Of a stretch of 64,000 bases of DNA, positions 1 through 11,290 are shown piece after piece (position 1 is the stretch's first letter; each line of letters begins with the position of its first letter). Under the pieces are notes generated by a model that saw only the letters and a program-made list of their open reading frames with translations, was not told where the DNA came from and searched no databases. The DNA lies in assembly GCA_009823505.1 (NCBI GenBank), contig VZQC01004530.1:1671641-1735640 (forward strand). Direction: 5' to 3'. The DNA is from Rhizomys pruinosus (taxonomy: Eukaryota; Chordata; Mammalia; Rodentia; Spalacidae). The translations under genes were made by a program, and so were the position numbers.

Positions 1-60
1 TCATGTACACTTTGCTTAGTACTTTAACTCAGGGACAGAGGCAGATTGTACATATGGGAA

Positions 61-441
61 TGTCTGCTATAGCTTGAATTAGAAATATCCCCCATAAGCT
101 CATGAGTTTGAATATTTGGTCCCCAGCTGGTGGTGGTGTTTTGGAAGATCATGGACTTTTAGGAGGTAACATCCTCACTGGAGGAAATGAGTTACTGGGG
201 GCCAACCTTGAGACTTCATAGCCTGCCACTTCCTATTCATTCTCTGCTTCCTGAGTGCAGATAGAATGTGCAGATAAAGTAGAATGTGAACACTGGGCCG
301 CCTGCTCCTACCATCATGTCTTCCCCACCTGCTGCCATGCCCCTGGATGGCAACCTCCAGGAACTGGAAGCTACAATTAACTCTTTAAGTTGCTTTGGTC
401 AGAATAATTTATCACAGCAACAGAAAGAGAAACTAAAGCCA
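61..441 (+). mobile_element. Solo LTR, MaLR-like (ERVL relative)
   Basis: A non-coding block has the layout of the other LTRs in this window. It opens with TG and a 'gcttgaattag' box, then a 'ccccataagctcatgagtttgaat' type stretch, a 'ggtggtg' core, and a 3' end reading 'tttggtcagaa...ttatcacagcaacagaaagag'. The last part matches the 3' end of the complete LTR pair at 16131-16500 and 17913-18276. No internal region or second LTR follows, so it is a solo LTR. Edges are approximate and I found no clear target duplication. Confidence 0.6.
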
Positions 442-860
442 CATTGTTTTCCAAAGTAGAAGACTCAAAGTTGATGTTTAGCTGAGTGTGGGTCAGAAGC
501 TGGCACTTCTACGCAATAGTGCCCAGAGTGGGAGACCCAGCCAGGTGGCAGCAACATCACAGTGGCCTCTGCACTCAGAAACAAAAATCTAAATGAGCAA
601 AGAAGTGGTAGTATACTGGGTGTGGCTTCCTGGTGCACAGAGGGTTCTGACCTAAGACTTCTAAATCACATCTTCTTCTCTGCCACCACAGAAACTAGGA
701 GAGTAGCAAAACTCTCCTGTGGGAAAGGGAGCTGGAGGGCACGACTTCCTGAAGCCTCCAAGAACTTCCATGTAGATCATGTCCACCAGGATAGTTTGGC
801 TACCCAAACTATCCTAACAGATACCTGGCCTCTCTGACCCAAGGAAGGCACTAAAGTCTT
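442..860. other. Unassigned sequence
   Basis: No repeat, exon or RNA gene recognised. A 91-codon open frame at 562-837 shows no recognisable domain or splice context and is probably chance. Confidence 0.5.
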
Positions 861-962
861 TTTTTTTTCTTTATTTGTTTACTTTTTAAGGGATTCTACA
901 ATATAAGAGCACAGTTGTTTTCAGATCGCATTGATGTTGCTCAGTTTGTCATTAGTTTGTAA

Positions 963-3935
963 TTAGATGAGGGATGCCATTCCTCGTTTGTTTTTCTGGG
1001 ACTGTGTTAATTCACTCAGCATGATATCTTCTAGTTCCAACCATTTACCTGCAAAGTTCATGATATCATTTTTCTTTACCACTGCATAGAACTCCATTGT
1101 GTAGATGTACCACATTTTCTTGATCCACTCATCAGTTGAGGGGCATTTGGGTTGGTTCCAGCTCCTGGCTATTGTGAAGAGAGCTGCAATAAACATAGCT
1201 GTGCATGTATCTCTGTGGTAAGATGAGTCTTGTGGGTACATATCCAGGAGTGGTATGACTGGATCAGGTGGCAAATTCATTCCAAGTCTTCCAAGGGTTC
1301 TCCACACTGCTTTCCATGGTGTCTGTACCGGTTTACATTCCCACCAGCAGTGGATGAGTGTTCCCCTTTCCCCACAACTTCTTCAGTACTTGGTATCATT
1401 TGTTTTCTTGATCCTAGCCAGTCTTATTGGAGTAAGATTATATCTTAAAATAGTTTTAATTTTCATTTCCTTAATGACTAGTCATGTTGAACACTTCTTA
1501 AGATGTTTCTCAGCCATTTCTAATTCCTTACTTGTGAAGTCTCTGTTCGGCTCTTTGCTCCATCTATTGAGTGGGTCATTTGTTTTCTTCTTTGTTTTTG
1601 AGTAGTTTATATACTCTGGAAATCAATGCTTTGTCAGATGTATCTGTGGTGAAGGTTTCCTCCCACTCTGTGGGTTTTCTCTTCACTTCTTTGATTGTTT
1701 CTTTTGATGTACAGAAGCCTTTGAGTTTAACGAGGTCCCATTTGTCAATTGTCGACCTTAATTCTGGCTCAGCTGCTGTCTGATTTAGGAAGTCTTTTCC
1801 TATGCCTATGTCTTATAGTCTGCTGCCAACTTTTTCTTCTATCGCCTTCAGAGTTTGGGGTTTCACACTGAGGTCTTTAATCCATCTGAAGTTGACTTTT
1901 GTACAGGGCAAGAGGTAGGGGTTTAATTTCATTCTTTTACAAGTGGTGATCCAGTTTTGGCAACACTACTTGCTGAAGATGCTGTCTTTCCACCATTGTG
2001 TCTTCTTGGCCCCCTTGTCAAATATGAGATGGCTGAAATTGTATGTGCTCAAGTTTGGATCTTCAGTTTTGTTCCGTTGGTCAACAGGTCTGTTTTTGTT
2101 CCAGTAACAAGCTGTTTTTATGACAATAGCCCTGTAGTAGAGTATGAAGTCTGGTATAGAGATTCCCCCTGTATTGCTCACTTCACTCAGGGTTGCTTTG
2201 GCTATTCGGGGTCTTTTGTTTTTCCAAATGAAATAAAGGACTTTTTTCTCCAAGCCTGTGAAGAAACTCTTCGGGATTTTAATTGGGGTTGCAATAAATC
2301 TGTACAAGAGTTTAGGTAGAATGGTCATTTTACTATATTAATTTTCCCGATCCATGAGCATGGGAGGTTTTTCCATCTTCTGATGTCTTCTTCACTTTCC
2401 TTCTTCAGGGGTTTAAAAATTTTTTGTAGAGCTCTTTGGTGTATTTGGTTAGCTTTGTTCCTAGGTATTTTATTATTTTTGAGGCTACTGTGAGTAGAAT
2501 TGCTCCTTGAATTCCTTCTTCAGTTGCTTTTTGTCAGTGTAAAGAAATGCTACTGATTTTTCTAGGTTAATTTTGTATCCTGCCACTTTACTGAAGCTCT
2601 TAATCATTTCTAGGCGTTTTCTGGTGGAGTTTTTAGCATCCCTTAGGTAGACAATCATATCATCAGCAAAAAAGGGATAGCTTGACTTCCTCTTTTCCAA
2701 TTAGTACTCTTTTAATTTCCTTTTCTTGCCTTATTGCCCTAGCAAGTGTTTCAAACACTATATTGAAGAGGAGTGATGATAAGGGGCAGCCTTGTTGAGT
2801 TCCTACCTTTAAGGGGAGTGCTTCTGTCATTTCCCCATTTAGGATGATGTTGGCTGTGGGTTTCCTGTATATGGATTTGATTACATTGAGGAATGATCCC
2901 TCCAATCCAATTCCCTCTAGGACTTTAAGCATGAACAGATGCTGGATTTTGTCAAAGGCTTTTTCCGCATCAATTGAGATTATCATGTGGTTTTTGCCTT
3001 TCAGTCCATTGATATGCTTGATGATATTTATTGATTTTCATATGTTGAACCATCCCTGCATCTCTGGTATGAATCCAACTTGGTCATGATGGATGATCTT
3101 CTTGATGCGATTTGCCAGTATCCTGTTTACAATTCTTGCAACTGTGTTCATAAATGAGATGAATCTATAGTTCTCCTTTTTGGTTGTATCTTTGCCTCAT
3201 TTTGTTAATAGAGTGATGCTGGCTTCATAGAAGGAATTTGGGAGAATTCCCTCTGTATCCGTCTAAACAATTTGAGTAATAATGGTTGTAAGTCTTTTTG
3301 AAATGTTTTATAGAATTCTGCTGTGAAACCATCTGAGCCTGGGCTTTTTTTAGTTGGGAGGTTTCTTATTATGTCTTCAATTCCTTCATATATTATAGGT
3401 CTGTTTAAGCTGTCGATCTCTTCTTGGTTGTGCTTTGGTGATTCTCAGGATTTCAGATATTCATCCATTTCTCCTAGGCTTTCAAACTTAGTAGAGTATA
3501 GGTTTTTGAAATATTCCCGCATGATTTTCTGGATCTTTTCATTGTCGTGATATTTCCCCTTTCATCATGGATTCTATTGATTTGGAGTTGTTCCTTCTTT
3601 CTTTTGGTTAACTGGGCTAGATGTCTGTCTATCTTGTTTATCCTCTCAAAGAACCAACTTTTGGATTCATTGATTTTTTTTTTGTACTGTTTTCTTTGTT
3701 TCTATTTCATTGATTTCTGCTCTGATTTTTTCTATTTCTTCCTGTCTGTTGCATTTAGGGTTCATCTGTTGTTGTCTCTCAAGTGTTTTTAGCTGCAGTG
3801 TTAGATCATTCACTTGTGCTTTTTCTGTTTATCTAATGTAGGCACCCAGAGCTAGAACTTACCTCTTAGAAGTATCACATAGGTTTTGTTGTGTTGTATT
3901 GTCATTGTCATTTAGTTTCAGGAATGCTTTTATTT
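963..3935 (-). pseudogene. L1 ORF2 remnant (reverse transcriptase and C-terminal domain)
   Basis: ORF2p of L1 supplies endonuclease and reverse transcriptase for target-primed reverse transcription. Here only broken minus-strand pieces survive. Visible are the palm motifs ([31 protein letters not shown] with the catalytic DD pair), the KRPRIAKA block and the C-terminal WYIYTMEFY block. Stops and frameshifts separate the pieces, so no full-length protein is possible. The upstream endonuclease remnant lies at 8991-9392, on the other side of the nested insertion. Confidence 0.9.
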
Positions 3936-3939
3936 CTTT
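3918..3939 (+). repeat. Target site duplication, left copy (nested L1)
   Basis: 'tcaggaatgcttttatttct' plus one or two further t residues is repeated at 8969-8990, flanking the younger L1. It lies inside ORF2 sequence of the older L1, which reads through when the insert is removed. Confidence 0.9.
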
Positions 3940-4090
3940 TTTTTAATTTATTTTTATTGATGCTTTGTGTATTTCATACATCATTTTCCAATTCAGTTCA
4001 GGCATATATCCCCTTCCCTTCCCCCCCACCCCACCCCTACCCATCGCAGATCTTGCATTCTGCCGTAAGTTTTTCTGCATCTGTCTCGGC

Positions 4091-6175
4091 TTTTTTGTTT
4101 TGTTTTGTTTTCATTGTTTTTAACAATACATGATAATTTGTGAGTAAAGCATCCTGCAAGGAAAACCAATTTGCAAGCAGTTGTGGCCAAACCACACAGC
4201 TCATGGGTCCCACCATCCTGAAAGGAGGGGGCCTTGTATGTTCAATCAATTTGATCAAAATGAGTGTCCCGTCTATAGTGTTGTAGTTTCACCAGTAACC
4301 CCAATCGAAGCCCTTACATCTACCACGCCCCCCTCTTCCGCAGATTGTGTCCCTAGGCTTAGAAAAGGGCCACAGTGGGATGAGAGCAAAACACTCTACT
4401 TTCTATGAAGCTGATGTCTTGTCTCTAGCCAGTTCTGGCTGGTTTCTTTCATGGGCTGCCAGCTTGTCCAGGGCTTAACCTTTCGATCCTACTAATGAAG
4501 CACATTCATATATTTAGGTATTTAAACAGTATAATATATAGCCTTTCGATACCTACTAATGAAGACACACAATTAGATATAATGGGAATTTCAAACAGTA
4601 CTAATTGGGTTTATGGTAGGTTTACTTTGGTATAGACACAGATATTTGGAATGGTAATGTCATTCATGAATCTACATTTTCTTCTGGTCATTATGGCAGG
4701 GCTTCTTTGTGTGGTGTAGAACATCCTCCTAACCATTAGAGGAGGTAAGCTTGTGACATCAGCCATGGGTTATTCCTCCAAGGAGAGAGCCATATTAGCC
4801 AACTAGATTTGGGATAGACAGACATATTGGCTGCACTGCTGTCACAGTATTTCCAGGCAGATGAGAGTGTAGCTGGTGACTGACGAGGAGTCGTGCTTGA
4901 CTCAAGGAGAACCTATATTTGCTTTATTGTTTAGTGGTTTTTGGTAACACTCTCTGGCATCCAGAGACCATCTGTATACTGGCAAGTGTGGTCCCATACT
5001 CTTCCATGTTTTTATCAGGTCTTCAACAGCAGGGCCTTATCGCCTCTCTCCTGCAGATATCCCAGTTAGGAGGAAAGGAGCCTTACCATTTTGGGGCTTT
5101 GGATCCCCTGGCCAACACTCCTTGGTAGAATAATCCATTGTGATGTCAGAGCTCCTGTATTGATATATTTTGTTTAGGTGCAAGCTTAAGGAGACGTTAG
5201 CATTATATTTGGTTCTGAATAGAAATAATCCTTTTCACAGTTTCTATGTCCATAGTCAATTAAAGAGCAGTTTTACTGATTTTACAGAGAACACTTCTAT
5301 AATAGCTGGTTTCCAATCTACAGCTGGAGAATGACCTCATCATCCTCTTATTCTCTTTATTCTAATGGGGGGGAGTTAAGAAAGTCCTTGTATTAAAACC
5401 TTTGCAGCACCTAGAAGGTAAGCTTCATAGGAATCATTAAAAATAGTTGTTTTATAGTAGGATCCACGAGGGGCCTGATTCCTGCAGCAATCTGAGGCAT
5501 TTCTCCCTTCAATTAGAGGAGTCACCTTCTGCTGGCACTTTCTGGTACATCCTACCCACTGCAAAGCCTGCATTTTCTTTCTCAGCCATTAATTTGGTGA
5601 TACTCGGGCCTGTTGGAACATCAAATCTTTCCCATAGTTAGTTTTAAGATTGGGTTGCAAGGTTTTTGACAAAAAGTTTTCATATCTATCTATATCCCAC
5701 TTTTTTTTTTAAGGTGTTTAGTTTTGACCCATGAGTCTCAAAAAAGCAGTTGTTTTATACATACCTATAGGGTGGAATCAAGGCACAGATTTCATCAAGT
5801 CACCCATGCTGTTTGGGTAACTGTATGTGATTAACTTGGGAAACAAGTTCATTTTTGAGTTAAATCATCCTATAGTGAAAGAGATTGCTCCAGGTGATAC
5901 TATATGACAGCAAAATTATAGAGAACATTTGTGTATACCAATCCAAAGTAATTGTTACACAGATTTTTAGTAAAGCTAATGTGGAACAAGAGCATTTATA
6001 TCACCAATTACCAGATGCATCACCGTTTTTATCAGTTTAAACAATGTTGTCCACATATGCCCATATTTACTTTTACTAAGTCTAAAGCACCATGTATCTG
6101 TAGACAGAGTCTGGGCAAAACTGGATACTTGTTGAACTCATGTCAATAAACATGCACCAATCAAATATACACCGT
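4091..6175 (-). repeat. Embedded ~1.8-2.1-kb dispersed repeat (copy A)
   Basis: The region from the poly(T)-like 4091-4110 to at least 5940 matches, in reverse complement and colinearly, the insert at 44468-46235. Anchors: 4941-4970 (ggtaacactctctggcatcc) against 45476-45505, 5051-5075 (gatatcccagtt) against the 45380 region, and 5860-5935 against 44468-44545. The left end carries an A-rich tail when read on the minus strand. Sequence 5940-6175 may be a further 5' part missing from the other copy. No coding frame or known family recognised. It may be an independent retroposon or part of a very long L1 3' UTR. Confidence 0.75.
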
Positions 6176-6329
6176 GTCCCTCTCCACCCCTCCCACCCCT
6201 CCCGAGTCACTATTCAGATCAGCCTCTGATGCAATCTTTCTGTTGTTGGTTCTTTTAATGTGCATCCCTCTCCACAAGAAATATTTATAACTGGGTTATG
6301 GTACTAGCGTCCACATATGGAGAGATACC

Positions 6330-7545
6330 ATTGTCGTTTGTTTTTTTCTGGGACTGTTACCACTAGCATGATATCTTCAAGCTCCATCCATTTTACCTGC
6401 AAAGTTCATGATGTTGTCTCTTCTTTCTGCTGCATAGAATCCATTGTGTACATGTACCACATTTTCTCTACCACTCGTCAGTGAGGGGCATTTGGGTTGT
6501 TAGGATTCCAGTTTTTTGCTATTGTGAACAGAGCTGGCAATAAATATAGCTGTGCATTATCTCTGCAGAAGATGAGTCTTGTGGGTATATACCCAGGAGT
6601 GGTATGACTGGGTCAAATGGAAGGATCATTTCGAGTCTTCTAAAGGTTCTCCACACGTTTTTCCACAGTGGCTGCACAAGTTTTAATTCCCACAGCATGG
6701 AGAGTTTCCTCTTCCCCACACCCTCTCCAGCACTTGGCATCATTTGTTTTCTGATCCTAGACAGTCTTACTGGAGTAAGTTGTGTATCTTAAGGTGGTTT
6801 TAATTTGCATTTCCTTAATTATTAGTGATGTTGAACACTTCTTAAGGTGTTTCTCACATATCTAATTCCTCTGTGAAGTCCTCTGTTCAGATCTTTGCTC
6901 CATCTCTGAGTGATTCATTTTGTTTTCTTCTTCTTTGTTTTTTTTGAGTAGCTTTGTATACTCTGGAGATTAATGCTTTGTCAGATGGATCTGGGTGAGT
7001 TTCCTCCCACTGTGGGTTTTCTCTTCACTTCCTTTATGTTTCCTTTGAGGTACAGAAGTTTGAGTTTAATGAGGTCCCATTGGTCAATTGATGAACTTAC
7101 TTCTTGTGCAGCTGTGTCTGATTAAGAAGTCTTTCCTACACCTACGTCTTGTGTCCTGCTGCCAAGTTTCTCTTCTACACCTCCAGAGTTTTGGATTTCA
7201 CGTTGAGGGCTTTGATCCATTTGGAATTGACTTTTGTAGAGGGTGAGAGGTAGGGATTAATTTCATTCTTCTACAGGTGTGATCCAGTTTTGCCAACACC
7301 ACTGTTGAAGATGCTGCTTTCCTCCAATGTGTCTTCTTGGTTCCTTCCAAATATGAGATGGCTGAAATGTATGTGCTCAGGTTTGGATCTTCAATTTGTT
7401 CCATTGGTCAAGTGGTCTTTTTTGTGCCCAGTACCAGCTGTTTTATGACTATAAGCCTGTAGTATAGTTTATGTCTGGTATAGCGATCCCCCTGTATATT
7501 GCTCTTTTTGCCAGAGTTGCTTTGGCTATTCGGGGTCTTTTGGAG
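6330..7545 (-). pseudogene. L1 ORF2 C-terminal remnant of the nested L1
   Basis: Minus-strand fragments read the ORF2 C-terminal region (KLVQPLWKNVWRTFRRLE, PFDPVIPLLGIYPQDSS near 6519-6743; EQIEDPNLSTY near 7300-7400). They end at the KRPRIAKA block at about 7545, where ORF1 sequence begins. Many single-base deletions break the frame. It is non-functional. Confidence 0.85.
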
Positions 7546-8361
7546 TCCTGTGTGCTTCTTTTATTTGAATGTGTTTGTCTACTTTTAGTTGGGGAAGTTT
7601 TCATCTATATTCTTTTGAAATCTGATCAATACCATCTCTTGAGATATCTCCTTCCCATTCCCATTGATGCAGAGGTTGACTTTCATAGCGTCCCATATTC
7701 CTGGTTGTTTCCAGTTTTGTGATTTTTAAATTTTTCATAATCTTTATTTGAAGTTTTTTAGTTGCTCTGGGTTATCTTCCAGATCTGATATTCTTTGTTC
7801 TGCTTCCTCCATTTCTCATTTCCTGAGGCTTTTTCCTCCTTTCTTCCTGGTTGAATGAGTGGTTCTATTTCCTTTTTCATTTCACCTGTGATGTCCTTAA
7901 TATATCCATTCCTTTATGAGTTTCTCAATCTGCTTCTTGGTGCTCCTTACTTCGTTGGTTGGCCTCCTTTTTAAGTGTTTCTACCTTAAGGGTTTTGTTT
8001 TTTTTTGTCTCTTGTTCTTTCTGGAGTTTGTCAACTCTTCCTTTAGTTCTAAAGTGTATTGTATCCCTCTAGGTCCTTTTTGAGTTTTTCATTTCTCTCT
8101 CTTTATTCTCAAATTCTTCCTTTATTTGTCATTGTATCCCTCCAGGTCCTTTTTGAGTTTTTCATTCTCTCTTTAATTTTTCTCGAATTCTTCATGTTCT
8201 TTAATTTCTCTGCATAGGTCTGCAATTATTCCTCTAAGGTCTGTTTCTGGGGTCACCTGCAGGGGGATCCGATTGTAGCTGTCTCCTACCGGGTTGGTAG
8301 AGCTTGGTGCAGAATTATCCTGTACCTTTCCCATGTTGTCTCTTCGTCGTCTCCCTGGCAT
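7546..8361 (-). pseudogene. L1 ORF1 N-terminal and coiled-coil remnant
   Basis: L1 ORF1p is the trimeric RNA-binding chaperone of the L1 RNP. The start ATG is at 8361 (MPGRRRRDNMGKVQDNSAPSS), followed by a charged stretch (ADLCREIKEHEEFEKN) entering the coiled coil. An imperfect ~73-bp duplication (8058-8130 and 8131-about 8195) lies in the coiled-coil part. At the far end the frame reads ENFPQLKV-like then IQIKEAHRTP, which matches the start of the L1 RRM domain, and then jumps into ORF2. The RRM and C-terminal domains are lost. The upstream in-frame Met at 8385 is less likely as start because MPGRRRR resembles the usual basic ORF1p N-terminus. Confidence 0.8.
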
Positions 8362-8968
8362 GTGGGTTTCCCTTTTGTGATTCAAATCTCAAATGCCTTT
8401 TCAGTTTGTTGAAGGCTGAAAGCTTGTTTTAAATTTTGCTTGCCTCCTTCCAATGCCTTTTTTTTCCCCCTTCCTTCCCTCCTCGTTGTTTGTGGAGGGC
8501 TGACTTGTCTAGTTTTCAGGCTTTCACTTTTGTTTATATATTGGATACTGGAAGTCTCTTCTATCCTGTTTTGAATGTTCTCTTTATCCACTGGATACTC
8601 TCTCCTCAATTCCAGTTGTTGGCAGGGGCGGGGGGGCCTAACTTAGCCCGCACCCTGGTACCTTGCTGGAGCGGTGGCGGGCTTGTCCTGAGCCCTACCC
8701 TGCTCGGCACCCCAATATGGCGTCTGTGCCTGCCTCCAAAGCCAGGCTCGCCTCCCGCTTGTGACTACGGGGTGGGGGCGGGGCCACCCAGCCGGGGAGC
8801 CATGCCTTGGCAGGAATTAGTAGTCGGGTCTAGGTCCGCCAGTCACTGGGCCCCCTTTGCCACAACTCAGCAAACCAATTGTCCTACACCCGTGGGTCAA
8901 TGCCCTGATTCTACCTTGCTGGAGCGGTGGCGGGCTTGTCCTGAGCCCTACCCTGCTTGGCACCCCAA
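8362..8968 (-). promoter_or_regulatory. L1 5' UTR with tandem promoter monomers
   Basis: GC- and CpG-rich sequence lies upstream of the ORF1 start. A ~58-bp block beginning 'taccttgctggagcggtggc' occurs at 8659 and again at 8912, a period of 253 bp, with one mismatch noticed. Tandem 5' UTR monomers are the promoter units of rodent L1s. One full and one partial unit are present. It differs from the ~193-bp monomers at 63101, so two promoter types are represented in the window. Confidence 0.75.
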
Positions 8969-9392
8969 TCAGGAATGCTTTTATTTCTTTATATCTTCCT
9001 TGACCCATTCATTATTCAGGAGTGTGTTGTTTAGTCTCCATGTGTCCTTGTATATATTAAGGCTTATCCTGGTGTTGATATTGAGCTTTATTGCACTGTG
9101 GTCTGATAGAATGCATGAAATTATTTCAATCTTTTTGTATTTGTGGAGGTTTCTTCTGTGTCCCAGTATGTGGTTGATTTTGGAGAATGTTTGTGAGGTG
9201 TTGAGTAGAAAGTGTATTCTCTGGTATTAGGGTAGAATATTCAGTAGACGTCTTTGAGGTCCATTTGGTGTATCATATCATTCAATTCAGATGTCTCTCT
9301 GTTTATTCTTTGTCTGGTTGACCTGTCCAAAGGGCTCAGTGGGGTATTGAAGTCCCCTACTATAAGTGTACTGGGGTTAATCTGTGCTTTGT
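8969..9392 (-). mobile_element. Older L1, 5' remainder (endonuclease domain), after nested insertion
   Basis: Begins with the right target duplication (8969-8990) and continues the older L1. On the minus strand it runs upstream to an ORF2 endonuclease block equivalent to IN(P)STLI-GDFN-TPLS at 9310-9390, where the copy is truncated. The same endonuclease motif closes the plus-strand L1 at 64000. Confidence 0.85.
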
Positions 9393-10429
9393 GGTCCTGC
9401 TAACTTCAAGCAGGGCATCTACATCCTCATCCCTGGCTCTCACTGCACTCACAGGGCTTCCTCCTAACTTCTAGTAGCCTCTTTGCCTTTGTTTTATATA
9501 TAAATACCCAATACATGCTGGATATGGATTGCCTTGTACAGGCTAGGCAAGCATTCTAACACTGAGTGACATGGACAGTCCACTTTCTACCCTTTGAGAT
9601 AGAATTCCACTAAGCTGTCACAGTGGGCTTGACTTCACTCTGTGGCCCAGACAGGCCTTGAACTTGCAACCTTGACTGAACCTCCTTAGGGGATTACCAG
9701 TCTCTGACTCTAGGTCTTGCTTCTGCATAGATATTTAATTTAATTTTATAAGTTAAATAATCATGATTTAATATTCACCTTCAATTTTCAAGTTGCAATA
9801 TCTAAATGTTTAAATGTTTAGTCTAAATAATGTGGTACCTTTCAGTTCATGTACTACCTTTGAACTTTTCACAATTTTAATGTAAAGTCATATTTTATAT
9901 ATTATTTTAAAGTTTTTCCCATGATTTCTCTTACAACACCTAATCACCACACTCTTCTAGTATTAGTCCTGTCCACAGTGTTTTCACTTATGGACTTGGC
10001 TCTTTACTACCCTGAAGGAACCAGAGAACTCCATTATGGAATCTCATGAAGGTTTTCTGACTTCCTGATATCCTCAAGCATCCCTTCAGCATATATGATG
10101 GCCCAAGCTCTAGATAAAGAAGTTTCTAAAGGTCATTATCATTTTTCCCTCTTTTCAGCATCTTTTATAACAACCTCCCCCAATTTCTATAATTAACAGT
10201 CTCAAACAGTTAGGACAGGTAGAAGATGCCTGTCCTAAGAATAATCCCAGCCAGTGCTTTTATCCACTTAGGGTCTATTGGAACAACTGTCCTGAAAACT
10301 TAACATCATGAATGTTTCCAAGTAGCTCTGGATGTTTCTGGGATCTTTATTGTGAGGCTTTTCCCTTCACAAATTTCTGTATAGTCAAGGGAATAAAGGT
10401 AAAAGGCCAGGTCTCAAATGACCATATCC
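9393..10429. other. Mostly unassigned; B1/Alu-like fragment near 9590-9715
   Basis: Within this stretch, 9590-9715 reads like an old antisense 7SL-derived SINE (gtggcccagacaggccttgaacttgcaacc, ending ggggattaccag). The rest is AT-rich with no recognised repeat or exon. Confidence 0.5.
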
Positions 10430-11074
10430 TAACCACACATAAGCTTATGATTATTTAATATTAGAAGTAGGGAAGTGATAAAACATAAAAAAGGAGAAGG
10501 GGCTCTGGTTACCTCGGAATAGAAAATGGAAACATGGACCCACAAATAAGAGAGAGTATGAGGTGTTTGTCTTTCTGGGTCTGAGTTATCTTCAGTCAGA
10601 ATATTTTCCAGTTCCATGCATTTACCTGCAAATTTCATGATTTCATTTTTCTTTATAGCTGAATAGAATTCCATTGTGGATATGTACCACATTTTCATTA
10701 TCACTTCATCAGTTGAAGAACATCTAGGCTCTTTCCAATTCCTAGCTATTATGATGAGAGAGGCAATGAACATGGCTGAGCAAGTATCTATATAGTAGAA
10801 AATTTAGTCCTTTGAGTATGTGCTAAAGAGTGGTAGAGCTGAGTCATGTGGTAGATCTATTTTCAGCTTTTTGAGAATACACCACATTGATTTTCATAGT
10901 GGCTGCACCAATTTGCAATCCCACCAACAGTGAATGAGGGTTCTCCTTTCCCTGTATCCTTACCAGCATTGATTGTCATTTGTTTTCTTGATCTCAGCCT
11001 TTCTGACTGGGGGAAGATGAAATCTCAATGTGATTTTAATTTGCGTTTCTCTGATTGCTAAGTATGTTGAACAG

Positions 11075-11290
11075 TTTTAATTTTTTTCATTTTATGTGTA
11101 TCAGTATTATCCCTGCATGTATGTAATACTTGCATCCATGTCATGCAATGCATGTGTAGGTTAAAAAAGGATGCCAAATCTCTTTGAACTGGAGTTATGG
11201 AAAGTTGATATCTGCCATGTTGGGATTTGATCCAGGGTCTTCTGCAAGAGCAGTTAGTACTCTTAATTACTGAGCCATCTCTATAATATT
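11075..11290 (-). mobile_element. Old B2 SINE
   Basis: Reverse-complement B2. The right end reads 'ctgcaagagcagttagtactcttaattactgagccatctct', the complement of the B2 5' box region. The left end is T-rich (tail). Diverged from the younger B2 copies here. Confidence 0.75.

Larger units (their letters stand above)
861..3939 (-). mobile_element. Old L1 (host copy), 3' part with ORF2 RT to C-terminus
   Basis: This is a 5'-truncated L1 on the minus strand. The poly(T) at about 860-871 is its reversed poly(A) tail. Broken minus-strand frames read L1 ORF2 in the right order: the C-terminal domain at 963-1307 (MKKMWYIYTMEFY-like block, here WIKKMWYIYTMEFY), the thumb/connection at 1966-2328 (YFIWKNKRPRIAKA), the FADDMIVYL reverse transcriptase active-site box just above 2640, and the upstream RT block at 2663-2986 ([12 protein letters not shown] and GTQQGCPLS). 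Frameshifts and stops make it dead. The element continues at 8969-9392 after a younger L1 that split it. Confidence 0.9.
3940..8968 (-). mobile_element. Younger L1 nested in the older L1, internally deleted but with both ends
   Basis: A 5-kb minus-strand L1 sits between perfect ~20-22-bp target duplications. From its 3' end (left): poly(T); a 3' UTR with a C-rich tract (G-rich on the element strand) at 4010-4042; an embedded ~1.8-2.1-kb repeat; a second C-rich tract at 6187-6203; ORF2 C-terminal sequence to about 7545; an abrupt switch to ORF1 sequence from about 7546 to its ATG at 8361; and a 5' UTR with ~253-bp monomers to 8968. About 3 kb of ORF1/ORF2 is missing. The copy is full of 1-3-bp deletions compared with the other L1s here. 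Confidence 0.88.

Noticed and set aside
1957..2319. 120-codon plus-strand frame
   Set aside because: Exact antisense shadow of the L1 ORF2 frame at 1966-2328.
8436..9230. 264-codon open frame on the plus strand, the longest in the window
   Set aside because: It is antisense to the L1 ORF1/5' UTR and crosses the right end of the nested L1 into older L1 sequence. Pro/Gly-rich translation comes from the GC-rich monomers.
861..9392. Target duplication for the older host L1
   Set aside because: I compared the flanks near 845-860 and 9392-9410 and saw no convincing match, so none is claimed.
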